NCBI RefSeq assembly: GCF_041379945.2
Contig: NZ_JBFTXJ020000014.1
Span: 55,169-119,168 of the forward strand
From: Aneurinibacillus sp. REN35
GTDB lineage: Bacteria; Bacillota; Bacilli; Aneurinibacillales; Aneurinibacillaceae
Length of the DNA stretch: 64,000 nucleotides
Direction: 5' to 3'
Shown: positions 45,223 to 54,757 of the stretch, piece by piece
How the letters are laid out: every line of letters begins with the position of its first letter
Position numbering within the stretch: position 1 is the stretch's first letter
Position numbers and translations under genes: made by a program
The notes under the pieces: generated by a model
Databases searched by the model: none
Seen by the model: only the letters and a program-made list of their open reading frames with translations
Told to the model about the DNA's origin: nothing

Positions 45223-45271
45223 TGCGCTGTCTTATGCTGCTGTAAAGCTGTGTAAGACGGCGCATTTTTGT
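45223..45271 (+). terminator. Intrinsic terminator of the mre-min-rodA operon
   Basis: TGCGCTGTCTTA (45223-45234) pairs with TAAGACGGCGCA (45253-45264), twelve pairs with one wobble, then TTTTT. Confidence 0.9.
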
Positions 45272-45309
45272 TTGATTTACCTATTCGGTACTACCCGTCC
45301 GTATCGCTT

Positions 45310-45317
45310 CATACACT
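45310..45317 (+). promoter_or_regulatory. Candidate sigma-E -10 element for spoIVFA-spoIVFB
   Basis: CATACACT matches the sigma-E -10 consensus CATACAMT at all eight positions, 38 bp before the spoIVFA start. The -35 region (around GGTACTAC, 45287-45294) is poor. The operon is sigma-E-dependent in B. subtilis. Confidence 0.45.
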
Positions 45318-45354
45318 TGTACAAACGGACAAGGAAGCAAGGAGTGAGGAAGCG

Positions 45355-46209
45355 ATGGCATACTTTGATACGGACGGAATCAAACGCAGAAGAGAGGAGA
45401 GGGTACGCAGGCTTCGCGAGGAAATGGAAGATACGTACTCTTCCTACTTTTTTGATGAAAGGGAAGAGCTGCCTCCCGTATATATGGAACCGGTATATCG
45501 GGAACGAGATGAACCTTGGCGCCATGAAGCATACAGGGAACGAGAGCGAAACCGACAGCGCAAGCATACCGCATCCACTCTCTCTTCTTCACACGGTCCG
45601 ATGAAGCGGGGCGATAAGCTGTTTATTAAAGTGATCGCTTCGTTTTTTCTGTTGAGTCTAGCATATGTTATCAGTCATACGTCTTTTCCAGGAGTGGAGA
45701 AATACCGGACGGTGATGAGTGAAGTGATGTCCCGTTCATATAATTTTGCTGGAATGTCGGCATGGTATGAGAAGAACTTCGGTGCGATTCCTACGCTGTT
45801 GCCGACGGTAGGAACGATGGGCAATGAGGCGAAGCCTGTGCTGCAGTCGCAGAACAGGCTGCTTGCGGGGCCGGCTTCCGGTAAGGTGGTACAGACATTT
45901 GCAGAACAGGGGAGCGGATTGTATTTCATGCCTAAGGAGACAGCAATCCGGGCTGTTGATCAAGGCTGGGTAACGTTTGCCGGACAGAAGGAAGGATTAG
46001 GCAATACCGTGATTGTCCAGCATGCCAAAGGAATGGAGACGTGGTATGCGGGACTCGCAGCGATTGATGTGAAGGAGAATGATTGGATAGAGGTTCAGCG
46101 ATCCATCGGCAAAGCGGGCGTGGAGGGAGAAGCTGTCAAGCCTGTATATTTTGCTGTAAAGAAAAACGAGCAATTCGTCGATCCACAAGGTGTGGTTCGT
46201 TTTGAATAG
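45355..46209 (+). CDS. spoIVFA: Stage IV sporulation protein FA
   Basis: 284 residues from ATG 45355 (AAGGAGTGAGG upstream). A highly charged cytoplasmic part (GIKRRREERVRRLREEMED) precedes one membrane helix (VIASFFLLSLAYVISHTSF, about 125-143) and a degenerate LytM/M23-like domain (WVTFAGQKEGLGNTVIVQH, WYAGLAAIDV). SpoIVFA holds the protease SpoIVFB inactive with BofA until the forespore signal arrives. Ends inside the spoIVFB start region. Confidence 0.9.
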   Translation: MAYFDTDGIKRRREERVRRLREEMEDTYSSYFFDEREELPPVYMEPVYRERDEPWRHEAYRERERNRQRKHTASTLSSSHGPMKRGDKLFIKVIASFFLLSLAYVISHTSFPGVEKYRTVMSEVMSRSYNFAGMSAWYEKNFGAIPTLLPTVGTMGNEAKPVLQSQNRLLAGPASGKVVQTFAEQGSGLYFMPKETAIRAVDQGWVTFAGQKEGLGNTVIVQHAKGMETWYAGLAAIDVKENDWIEVQRSIGKAGVEGEAVKPVYFAVKKNEQFVDPQGVVRFE

Positions 46210-47056
46210 GATGATGCTGCATATTCATCCACTATTCTGGTTCATGATGCTTGGCGCGCTTATGTTGGGGCAGTTTCTCCAGGTTCTCACCTTATTTGTC
46301 ATTGTACTGCTGCATGAGTTGGGACATGTTGCTGCCGCGTGGTGGTACGGCTGGCGGGTCCGGAAGGTGGAACTTCTGCCATTCGGTGGGGTGGCTGAGA
46401 TCGATGAGTGGGGGAATACAGATCCGTGGGCGGAGATTGTCGTCGCTCTCTCAGGTCCATTGGTCAATGGATTGTTGATTGTTGTTGCTTGGGGACTTCT
46501 CTGGCTTGACATATGGTCGTCTGCTTGGACGGCTTTTTTTGTGTACAGCAATATGACCATCGGCATGTTCAACCTGCTGCCGATCTGGCCGCTTGACGGA
46601 GGGCGTGTTCTACAGACAGCGGTGAGTCTGTTTCTTCCGTACCGCCAGGCGATGCTTGCTTCGATCTATATCAGTCTGCTTGGTTCTATGGGTCTTCTTG
46701 TATGGAGTCTTTCCTATGAGCCGACACCGCATCTCAATGGACTGGCAATCTCTTTTTATTTATTTTTCAGCTCGATAGTCGCTTATCGGCGGCGTCATTA
46801 TCAGTTTCTTCGATTTCTGCTTGCGCGGCAGGCGTGTCTTGAGCAGGGAAATCATGCATGGAAGGAGCGGCTGATCCGGGTACCGCCGCTGCTTTCACTT
46901 GCGCAGGCAGTCAATCAATTGAAACGAAACAGTTATCATTTATTCATCATAAACGGGAAATCATTGCCTCATGCAGTCTTCTCAGAAGAGGCCCTTCTTG
47001 CCTATTACTTCTCCGAGAACCGGCGGCACAGCACCGTAGAGGAGTTGGTGCGTTAA
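46202..47056 (+). CDS. spoIVFB: Stage IV sporulation intramembrane metalloprotease FB
   Basis: 284 residues from TTG 46202 (AAGGTG nine bases upstream; product begins MNRMMLHIHP, like B. subtilis). ATG 46211 or 46214 are alternatives. Site-2-protease family: HELGH at 38-42 provides the zinc ligands with NLLPIWPLDGGRV. The C-terminus is a CBS-like cytoplasmic domain. It cleaves pro-sigma-K in the mother cell. It overlaps spoIVFA by 8 bp. Confidence 0.93.
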   Translation: MNRMMLHIHPLFWFMMLGALMLGQFLQVLTLFVIVLLHELGHVAAAWWYGWRVRKVELLPFGGVAEIDEWGNTDPWAEIVVALSGPLVNGLLIVVAWGLLWLDIWSSAWTAFFVYSNMTIGMFNLLPIWPLDGGRVLQTAVSLFLPYRQAMLASIYISLLGSMGLLVWSLSYEPTPHLNGLAISFYLFFSSIVAYRRRHYQFLRFLLARQACLEQGNHAWKERLIRVPPLLSLAQAVNQLKRNSYHLFIINGKSLPHAVFSEEALLAYYFSENRRHSTVEELVR

Positions 47057-47097
47057 AGGTATAATATAGAGGATTAGGAGAAGGGGGGGCTATTGTA

Positions 47098-48582
47098 TTG
47101 TTGCGAAAGATTATCGTCAACGCCACCGGACGCGAAGCACGTGTTGCTGTGCTAGAGGGCGGTCGGCTGGTTGAATTATATATTGAACGTCCAGAAGATC
47201 GCCGGATCGTAGGTAATATTTATAAAGGCAAAGTGGAAAATGTGCTGCCTGGTATGCAGGCTGCCTTTATTGATATTGGAATGGATAAGAACGCTTTTTT
47301 ATATGTAGATGATTGTCTCTTGCATGATGTAGAGCGAACGAAAAAAAGGAAGCCATCCATTAATGAACTCATAACAAAAGGCCAGGAAGTTATGGTTCAG
47401 GTCAGCAAAGAGGCGTTTGGTACAAAAGGAGCGCGTGTCACGATGCAGCTCTCTTTGCCTGGTCGCTATATTGTCTATTTGCCAAACGAGCCGTATATCG
47501 GCGTATCACGCCGCATTCAGAGCGAAAAGGAGCGGGAGCGTCTTCGTGAGACGGTGAGCGGAATTCTTGGGCCGAAGGAAGGCGTTATATTGCGTACGCT
47601 GGCAGAAGGTGTGAGCTGTGCGGAGCTTGCGGCGGATATTTTGTTTTTGCGGGCTCGTTTTGAACAAGCGCAGGCGGAGAAGAAGGAAGCTCGTCCACCC
47701 AAGCTGATGTATGAGGATCTTGATCTTGTTTCCCGTGTGGTCCGTGATTTCGTCGGTGAAGATACGGAAGAAGTAATAATTGATAGCCGCCTCCGCCATA
47801 CAGAGCTTCGTTCTCTGCTTGGACGCTATCAGCCGGAGATTGCCGAGAAGATTACGCTTTATACGGGGCGCGAGGATATATTTGCCCACTACGATTTGGA
47901 TGGGGAGATAGAGCGTGCGCTGCGGCGCAAGGTCTGGTTGAAGAGCGGTGGATATCTTGTGATTGATCAGACCGAGGCGCTCACCGTATTTGATGTGAAT
48001 ACAGGCAAATTTACGGGCAGCCACGATCTAGAGCAGACAGTAGTGAAGACCAATCTCGAAGCATGCAGAGAAGTCGTGCGGCAGCTTAGGCTGCGCAACA
48101 TCGGCGGAATCATTATTATCGACTTTATTGATATGGGTGAAGAGAAAAATAGAGACCGTGTGCGAGAATGCATGGAAGTGGAGCTGCGCAAGGATAAGAC
48201 AAAGACGCATCTGCTTGGGTTTACCCAGCTTGGGCTGCTGGAGATGACGCGTAAAAAAGAGCGGCACAATCTCTCGGATGTGCTTTTACGTACATGCCCG
48301 TGCTGCGAAGGAAAAGGACGAATTCTCGCAGAAGAGACACTGCTCGGCATCCTTGAGCGCGAGCTGCTTGGCTACAGCAGAGATGATCGCATAGAGGCTG
48401 TGCTTGTGGAGATGCATCCACATATTGTTCAGTATTTTGTCGAGCGCTCTTATGTGGACGAACTTACAGAGCGAACCGGGCTTTCTGTCTATATAAAGGA
48501 AAATCCGGCCGTAGATCAGCGTCATTATCAAATTGTATATGCCGGAAGTGATGAAGAGATACGTAAGCGTATCGGGGAGTAG
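47098..48582 (+). CDS. rng: Ribonuclease G/E family endoribonuclease
   Basis: 494 residues, TTG start at 47098 after AAGGGGGGG. An S1 RNA-binding domain (VGNIYKGKVENVLPGMQAAF) precedes the catalytic DNase I-like part with the two metal aspartates in ALTVFDVNTGKF and IIIIDFIDMGEE, and the zinc-link RTCPCCEGKGR. It lacks the long RNase E scaffold tail. RNase G/E occurs in only part of the Bacillales; B. subtilis relies on RNase Y instead. Placed just before the L21 operon. Confidence 0.95.
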   Translation: MLRKIIVNATGREARVAVLEGGRLVELYIERPEDRRIVGNIYKGKVENVLPGMQAAFIDIGMDKNAFLYVDDCLLHDVERTKKRKPSINELITKGQEVMVQVSKEAFGTKGARVTMQLSLPGRYIVYLPNEPYIGVSRRIQSEKERERLRETVSGILGPKEGVILRTLAEGVSCAELAADILFLRARFEQAQAEKKEARPPKLMYEDLDLVSRVVRDFVGEDTEEVIIDSRLRHTELRSLLGRYQPEIAEKITLYTGREDIFAHYDLDGEIERALRRKVWLKSGGYLVIDQTEALTVFDVNTGKFTGSHDLEQTVVKTNLEACREVVRQLRLRNIGGIIIIDFIDMGEEKNRDRVRECMEVELRKDKTKTHLLGFTQLGLLEMTRKKERHNLSDVLLRTCPCCEGKGRILAEETLLGILERELLGYSRDDRIEAVLVEMHPHIVQYFVERSYVDELTERTGLSVYIKENPAVDQRHYQIVYAGSDEEIRKRIGE

Positions 48583-48753
48583 CAGTCTAGAGATAATGAT
48601 TGCTTTTCAGGGAAGAATGTGATAATCTATCTTCTGTTGACTAGTGTGCTTGACACCTCAAGCATACTGCAACCGCTCGATTAAGGTTAGTAAGCCGGTC
48701 TTTGGACCGCACCGGATATCGGCGAGTCTGAGTATATGGAGGAGGTGCAACGA
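48583..48753 (+). ncRNA. 5' leader of the rplU operon, probable L21 autoregulatory element
   Basis: 170 bp with structure. TTGACT (48637-48642) and TTGACA (48650-48655) are possible -35 elements without a well-spaced -10. From about 48670 to 48735 it can form small GC stems, e.g. GGTC-TTTG-GACC (48703-48714) and CCGG/CGG alternatives nearby. Firmicutes rplU operons often carry an L21 leader (Rfam family) that lets L21 repress its own mRNA. I assign it by position and foldability, not by a matched consensus. Confidence 0.45.
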
Positions 48754-49065
48754 ATGTACGCAATTATCGAAACTGGTGGTAAGCAATACAAGGTTGAGAA
48801 AGGCACAGAATTGTACATCGAGAAGCTGACAGATGCTGAAGGTGATACAGTGACTTTTGACCGTGTACTGCTCGTATCTGGTGACAACGGTGTGAAAATG
48901 GGCGCTCCTGTAGTAGAAGGTGCGACTGTTACTGCAAAAGTAGAACGTCACGGTAAAGGCAAGAAAATTATCGTGTACAAATACAAAGCAAAGAAAAACT
49001 ACCGTCGTAAGCAAGGTCACCGTCAACCTTACACAAAGGTTGTTATCGACGCCATTAACGCATAA
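48754..49065 (+). CDS. rplU: 50S ribosomal protein L21
   Basis: 103 residues from ATG 48754 (GGAGGAGGTG upstream). [20 protein letters not shown] and [17 protein letters not shown] are the L21 start and end signatures. The stop codon shares one base with the prp start (TAATG), a coupling seen across Firmicutes. Confidence 0.98.
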   Translation: MYAIIETGGKQYKVEKGTELYIEKLTDAEGDTVTFDRVLLVSGDNGVKMGAPVVEGATVTAKVERHGKGKKIIVYKYKAKKNYRRKQGHRQPYTKVVIDAINA

Positions 49066-49403
49066 TGATTACGGTGCAAGTAAAGCGGCGCTCTGATGAG
49101 ACGATTGAGAAGGTGACGATTAGTGGACATGCCGAATCAGCCGACTACGGCAGGGATCTGGTATGTGCCGCAGTATCTGCTATCTCTCTTGGAGGCATCA
49201 ACGCCATTGAATTGTTATTGAACATCGAGCTCCCGGCTGTACAGGGTGAGGGCGGCTTTCTTGACGTGGAGGTACCGGAAGGGTATGAACCGGAACTCGC
49301 GGCGAAGATGCAGCTTTTGCTTGAGGGAATGATTGCCTCACTGTATTCGGTAGCCGTAAGTCATGACAAGTATGTTCGGATTGCCGATAAATTGAAATAT
49401 TGA
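49065..49403 (+). CDS. prp: Ribosomal-processing cysteine protease Prp (YsxB)
   Basis: 112 residues. The catalytic pair is His22 ([11 protein letters not shown]) and Cys34 ([10 protein letters not shown]), the same positions as in the characterised Staphylococcus aureus enzyme. Prp removes the N-terminal extension of L27, and the L27 gene here carries that extension. It lies between rplU and rpmA, coupled to rplU by a 1-bp overlap. Confidence 0.96.
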   Translation: MITVQVKRRSDETIEKVTISGHAESADYGRDLVCAAVSAISLGGINAIELLLNIELPAVQGEGGFLDVEVPEGYEPELAAKMQLLLEGMIASLYSVAVSHDKYVRIADKLKY

Positions 49404-49416
49404 GGAGGTGGCTCTC

Positions 49417-49707
49417 ATGTTAAGAATGGACCTTCAATTCTTCGCCTCTAAAAAAGGGGTAGGTAGCACGAAGAACGGCCGTGATTCAATCGCCAAGCGC
49501 CTTGGTGCAAAGCGTGCGGATGGCCAGTTCGTAAAAGCGGGTAACATCCTGTACCGTCAACGCGGTACGAAGATCTATCCGGGTGCAAACGTAGGCCGCG
49601 GCGGCGATGACACGCTGTTTGCGCTGTCTGACGGTATCGTGCGCTTCAAGCGCCTGGGCCGCGACCGCAAACAAGTGGTTGTTGAACCGGTAGCGAGCGA
49701 AGCTTAA
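49417..49707 (+). CDS. rpmA: 50S ribosomal protein L27 with cleavable N-terminus
   Basis: 96 residues from ATG 49417 (GAGGAGGTG upstream). It begins [14 protein letters not shown]; Prp is expected to cut after the two Phe residues, so that mature L27 starts ASKKG, whose basic tail reaches the peptidyl transferase centre. The body ([34 protein letters not shown]) is standard L27. Terminator at 49722. Confidence 0.98.
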   Translation: MLRMDLQFFASKKGVGSTKNGRDSIAKRLGAKRADGQFVKAGNILYRQRGTKIYPGANVGRGGDDTLFALSDGIVRFKRLGRDRKQVVVEPVASEA

Positions 49708-49721
49708 TAGTGAGCGAAACC

Positions 49722-49757
49722 AAAGACCGTTGACGCCATACGTCAGCGGTCTTTTTT
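49722..49757 (+). terminator. Intrinsic terminator of rplU-prp-rpmA
   Basis: AAGACCGTTGACG (49723-49735) pairs with CGTCAGCGGTCTT (49741-49753), thirteen pairs with one wobble, then TTTT. Confidence 0.9.
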
Positions 49758-49855
49758 CATGGGCTTTGGCCATGTTTTTATTTTGGCTCAAGCGAAAGAG
49801 TAAAAGAACCCCTGCATTGCCACACTAAAGGCAAAAACCAAAGGGGTGTTTGCTT

Positions 49856-51568
49856 GTGTTTCGCAAAAAAGGAGCCGATGTACTGGTCGATTTACTGATT
49901 GAGTGGGGCGTAGATCACGTCTATGGCATGCCGGGAGATTCCATTAACGGAATCATTGAAGCGCTGCGTCAGCGACAGGAAGAAATCCGCTTCATTCAGG
50001 TGCGCCACGAAGAAGCGGGGGCATTGGCCGCGGCAGCGTATGCCAAGCTGACAGGAAAGCTTGGTGTTTGTCTTGGGGTAGCAGGCCCTGGTGTTATTCA
50101 CATGTTGAATGGCTTATACGATGCGAAGCTGGATCATGCGCCGGTATTGGCGATCAGCGGGCAGGTTGATACCGCGGTGATGGGGCTTGATTATTTTCAG
50201 GAAGTGAATGTCAACCAGCTCTGTTCTGATGTGGCAGTGTACAATCAGACAATCATCTCTCCTGTGCAGTTGCCTGCCGTGGTGAATCAGGCAATACGCA
50301 CCGCATATGCCAAGAGAGGTGTAGCGGTTCTGACGATCCCTGGTAATATACCGGATAAGGAAATGGAAAAAGACAGCCGTTATACTTCGCCACGCGTAGC
50401 ACGTGGAACCATCCAACCGCTTGCGCATGATGTCGATGCGGTCTGTGCCGCACTCAATCAAACAGAGAAAAATATTGTAATCCTGGCCGGAAGAGGTGCG
50501 CGAGGTGCGCGGGATGAATTGCTTGCATTGGCTGAGAAGCTTGGCGCTCCCATTGTGCTGACATTGCCCGCCAAAGGTGTGATCCCGGATGAGCATCCGT
50601 ACTGCCTTGGCGGGCTTGGTCTGCTCGGCACAAAGCCAGCTTATGATGCCATGCAGAAAGCCGACATTTTATTTATGATCGGCACTTCCTATCCGTTTAC
50701 CGCCTACTTGCCGGAGAATGCGTGTACGATTCAGCTTGATATGGATGCGAGCCAGATTGGAAAGCGCTATGCCGTAGATATCGGTATCGTGGGGGAGACA
50801 AAGTATACGCTTGCTCAACTCCACGAACGTATCACATATCATGAGAATCGCGACTTTCTCGCCTGGTGCAAAACAAGCATGGATGCGTGGTGGGAGAAGA
50901 TGGAGGAATTGGAAGAAGCGGAGCATTCTAAGATTTTACCGGAATATGCAGCCAGAGCGATAGAGAGTATTGCTGAGGATGATGCTGTTCTCTCCTGTGA
51001 TGTTGGCAATGTCACCATATGGGCGGCTCGTCACTTCCGCTGCATCAATCAGCATTTTCTTCTGTCCAGTTGGTTGGCTACGCTTGGTTGTGGATTGCCC
51101 GGTGCTATCGCTGCACAGATTGCCTATCCAGAGCGTCAAGTTTTTGCTCTGTGCGGTGACGGAGGTTTTGCGATGACGATGGCTGACTTTGTTACAGCAG
51201 TCAAATATGAGCTGCCGATTATTGTTGTCGTATTTAATAATCAGAAAATCGCTATGATCAAGTTTGAGCAGGAAGTACTGGGAAACCTTGAGTATGGTAC
51301 GGGGCTTGTGAACCCGGATTTTGCGGCGTATGCCAAAGCGTGTGGTGCCTTGGGTATTCGGGTAGAGAAGAAAGACGATTTGCTTTTGGCGCTTCGCGAG
51401 GCACAGGCTGCAAAGCGTGCGTGCATTATTGATGTGTTGGTGGAAGCCGATGAGCTTCCCATGCCGCCGAAGGTGATGGCTACGCAGGCGATTGGTTATG
51501 CTAAGCATCTGGCAAAAGAGTTATGGGAGGAAGGCAGAGTCTCTTTGCCTCCGCTGCTTCGTTTTTAG
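49856..51568 (+). CDS. Thiamine-diphosphate enzyme, pyruvate oxidase type (YdaP/PoxB-like)
   Basis: 570 residues from GTG 49856 (AAGGGGTG seven bases upstream; TTG 49850 is too close). Three-domain ThDP fold: VYGMPGDSINGIIEAL with RHEEAGALAAAAYAKLTG (PYR domain and catalytic Glu), a central FAD/nucleotide domain, and CGDGGFAMTMADFVTAVKY through VFNNQKIAMIKFEQE (GDG-N metal site). The GMPGDSIN wording fits pyruvate oxidase and YdaP more than acetolactate synthase, and there is no small subunit gene nearby. It would oxidatively decarboxylate pyruvate. Inserted between rpmA and spo0B relative to B. subtilis. Confidence 0.8.
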   Translation: MFRKKGADVLVDLLIEWGVDHVYGMPGDSINGIIEALRQRQEEIRFIQVRHEEAGALAAAAYAKLTGKLGVCLGVAGPGVIHMLNGLYDAKLDHAPVLAISGQVDTAVMGLDYFQEVNVNQLCSDVAVYNQTIISPVQLPAVVNQAIRTAYAKRGVAVLTIPGNIPDKEMEKDSRYTSPRVARGTIQPLAHDVDAVCAALNQTEKNIVILAGRGARGARDELLALAEKLGAPIVLTLPAKGVIPDEHPYCLGGLGLLGTKPAYDAMQKADILFMIGTSYPFTAYLPENACTIQLDMDASQIGKRYAVDIGIVGETKYTLAQLHERITYHENRDFLAWCKTSMDAWWEKMEELEEAEHSKILPEYAARAIESIAEDDAVLSCDVGNVTIWAARHFRCINQHFLLSSWLATLGCGLPGAIAAQIAYPERQVFALCGDGGFAMTMADFVTAVKYELPIIVVVFNNQKIAMIKFEQEVLGNLEYGTGLVNPDFAAYAKACGALGIRVEKKDDLLLALREAQAAKRACIIDVLVEADELPMPPKVMATQAIGYAKHLAKELWEEGRVSLPPLLRF

Positions 51569-51619
51569 CGGCCACAAGTGTCTTTCTTTGCGCCGCTCAT
51601 ATCCGCCTGTGGTTTGATA

Positions 51620-51628
51620 TGGTAAAAT
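51620..51628 (+). promoter_or_regulatory. Extended -10 promoter before spo0B
   Basis: TGG-TAAAAT (51620-51628), 35 bp before the spo0B ATG; no convincing -35. Confidence 0.4.
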
Positions 51629-51663
51629 GTAGAGAAAAGCCATAGTAGAGGGAGATTGCTCGT

Positions 51664-52212
51664 ATGAAAGAGTTAATCGAAGTTATTAATCATCAACGAC
51701 ATGACTGGCTTAATCACATTCAAGTCATTCTTGGATACTTGAAACTTGAAAAATACGAGATGTGCGAAGAATACATAGGCAAGATTATTGGGGAAGCCAA
51801 TCGGGATACGCTTGTATCCAGACTGGAGTATCCGCCGCTAGTCGCTTATTTGCTGTCGTTTCATGCGCTGCATAATAACATGCGCATTGAGGTAGAGATT
51901 CCGGTCTCGTTTTCACTTTTTGAGCTAAAGAATGGCCAGCGAATAGGTGACTTGATTCTAGCAATCGTCAAGCTATATCAGCAGTATGCCTTATACAATG
52001 ACGGGCAAAGCAACACGCTGCTCCTGACATTGCATCAGGAAGAGGGAAGTCTGCAGGTTGCGGCTGACTTTGCAGGTGAATTAGACATTGCAGGCATTAC
52101 GCCTATATTGAATGAAATAAAAGCGCGTGCGAAAGAGTGGGGCAGCACGGTCACGCTTATGCCTCACACGGTTTCAGAATCGGTGCTTGAGTGCGTATTT
52201 CCCCTTGGATAA
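51664..52212 (+). CDS. spo0B: Sporulation initiation phosphotransferase Spo0B
   Basis: 182 residues. NHQRHDWLNHIQVILGYL at the N-terminus holds the phosphorylatable His (His13 here, His30 in B. subtilis), in the four-helix-bundle hairpin. The C-terminal half is a degenerate histidine-kinase ATPase-like domain. Spo0B relays phosphate from Spo0F to Spo0A. It is followed by obg as in Bacillus. Confidence 0.92.
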   Translation: MKELIEVINHQRHDWLNHIQVILGYLKLEKYEMCEEYIGKIIGEANRDTLVSRLEYPPLVAYLLSFHALHNNMRIEVEIPVSFSLFELKNGQRIGDLILAIVKLYQQYALYNDGQSNTLLLTLHQEEGSLQVAADFAGELDIAGITPILNEIKARAKEWGSTVTLMPHTVSESVLECVFPLG

Positions 52213-52224
52213 AGATGCAGATAA

Positions 52225-53535
<1,311 letters not shown>

Positions 53536-53620
53536 AAAGCAGCTTCTTGCTAAAAAACGGTTTATTGTATGTGGCCAAGCGGGTAAAAATACGGAAATAC
53601 ATGGCAAAGGAGGTAGACAG

Positions 53621-53995
53621 ATGCATGCAGATTACCTTCGTGGCCGATTTCCGAATTGGGAAATTCCCCGGCCGCATGATGACCGTCCGTATATGGTGAG
53701 AGACTATCAGGATGTTGGCGGTGATGACGTAGCGGTATTCATGACACCAGAAGAAGCCTTTGTCGTACGTTCCAAAGGGGACGGCGGGCACTTCATTACG
53801 TATGATGAATACATGGCTGCGTCCGTCTACTATGCTGATCATATGCCGACGCGCAGCATGAAGATTTTCCGGTACGCTCAAGAGACCGGGAAAGTAGAAG
53901 CAGATGAAGCAGCAATCGCTCAATTGTTTGATGCGCCGACGATTAACAGCATCGGACATTCGCTGCAGGAGTATCACAATGTAGCGGGCGAATAA
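53621..53995 (+). CDS. Hypothetical protein of 124 residues downstream of obg
   Basis: Strong RBS AAAGGAGG before ATG 53621. The product is soluble, slightly acidic and Tyr/Asp/His-rich (RPYMVRDYQDVGGDDVAVFM, HFITYDEYMAASVYYADHMP), without Cys, a signal peptide or membrane helices. I do not recognise a family. It is 85 bp behind obg without an evident terminator between them and has its own strong terminator at 54025. Codon use resembles neighbouring housekeeping genes, so it looks like a real, expressed gene. Confidence 0.75.
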   Translation: MHADYLRGRFPNWEIPRPHDDRPYMVRDYQDVGGDDVAVFMTPEEAFVVRSKGDGGHFITYDEYMAASVYYADHMPTRSMKIFRYAQETGKVEADEAAIAQLFDAPTINSIGHSLQEYHNVAGE

Positions 53996-54024
53996 AGCAG
54001 ATGGATTGTGAAGTTGAAGAGCAG

Positions 54025-54060
54025 AATGGGTTACCCGAAAATAGGGTGACCCATTTTTTT
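54025..54060 (+). terminator. Intrinsic terminator after the 124-aa gene
   Basis: AATGGGTTACCC (54025-54036) pairs with GGGTGACCCATT (54044-54055), twelve pairs with one wobble, then a T-run. Confidence 0.92.
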
Positions 54061-54142
54061 ATCGAGTACATATGCGGCCAAAAAATATTGTAAAGAAGTG
54101 AAAGATTTTCTGTGCATCATCGGTAGTATAAGATGAATACAA

Positions 54143-54177
54143 AAACGGGAAAACAAGAAGCTTTGGAGCGCCCGTTT
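54143..54177 (+). repeat. Inverted repeat before the ECF sigma factor RBS
   Basis: AAACGGG (54143-54149) and CCCGTTT (54171-54177), loop 21 nt, ending five bases before the RBS AGGAGGGG (54182-54189). It has no T-run and could modulate translation or bind a protein. Confidence 0.4.
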
Positions 54178-54193
54178 CATAGGAGGGGACAGA

Positions 54194-54757
54194 ATGGAAG
54201 AGGAAAGGGAGTGGGTTGCCCGTGTGCTTCGTGGTGAACAAGAAGCATATGCCCATCTGGTGAATCGATATAAGAACAAAGTATATGCACTTCTGCTTGG
54301 TATGGGTGCATCTCCACAGGACGCGCAGGATATTACGCAGGAGACTTTTATTAAAGCCTATCGTCATCTGGCAGGCTACCACCCGGAGAAAAAGTTCTCC
54401 TCATGGATTTATAAAATCGCAATCAATAGCTGTCATGATACGTGGCGCAAGCGAAAACAGGAGATACTCAGCGAGCAGGAAGAAGAGCATATTGATCATA
54501 CAAGCCCAGAACACATTTATCTACATAAAGAACAGGCAGATGAACTTATGGGATATATCGCCCGCTTACCAAAGAAGTACGGACTTGTGCTCCTCCTGCG
54601 TTATATTGACGAATTGAGCTATAAAGAGATCGCGGACGTTCTTGCACTTCCGCTGCCGACGGTACAGACGCATCTGCACCGGGCAAAGAAGAAGCTGCGT
54701 GACATGCTGCTTGATACGGAGACAGGAGGGAATCTACATGAAATGTATGGAGTATGA
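54194..54757 (+). CDS. ECF-type RNA polymerase sigma factor
   Basis: 187 residues. Region 2 is FLVN-like: HLVNRYKNKVYALLLGMG, DAQDITQETFIKAYRHL, FSSWIYKIAINSCHDTWRKR. Region 4 is LLLRYIDELSYKEIADVLALPLPTVQTHLHRAKKKL. Resembles the SigW/SigM/SigV group. RBS TAGGAGGGG. It overlaps the anti-sigma gene by 20 bp. ECF factors usually read their own promoter, but I could not identify a convincing ECF-type promoter in the 130 bp upstream. Confidence 0.92.
   Translation: MEEEREWVARVLRGEQEAYAHLVNRYKNKVYALLLGMGASPQDAQDITQETFIKAYRHLAGYHPEKKFSSWIYKIAINSCHDTWRKRKQEILSEQEEEHIDHTSPEHIYLHKEQADELMGYIARLPKKYGLVLLLRYIDELSYKEIADVLALPLPTVQTHLHRAKKKLRDMLLDTETGGNLHEMYGV

Noticed and set aside
49850..49855. TTG start of the ThDP enzyme
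   Set aside because: The RBS AAGGGGTG ends at 49848, too close to 49850; GTG 49856 has normal spacing.
49856..51568. Acetolactate synthase large subunit (ilvB)
   Set aside because: No small subunit or ilv genes are adjacent, and the GMPGDSIN wording and domain sequence fit pyruvate oxidase/YdaP better.
51563..51590. AGCGGC/GCCGCT repeat behind the ThDP enzyme as a terminator
   Set aside because: Only six pairs with a long loop and no T-run follow it.
54642..54737. Extension of the anti-sigma gene into the sigma gene
   Set aside because: The extra 32 residues are a shadow of sigma region 4; ACAGGAGGG directly before 54738 fixes the start.
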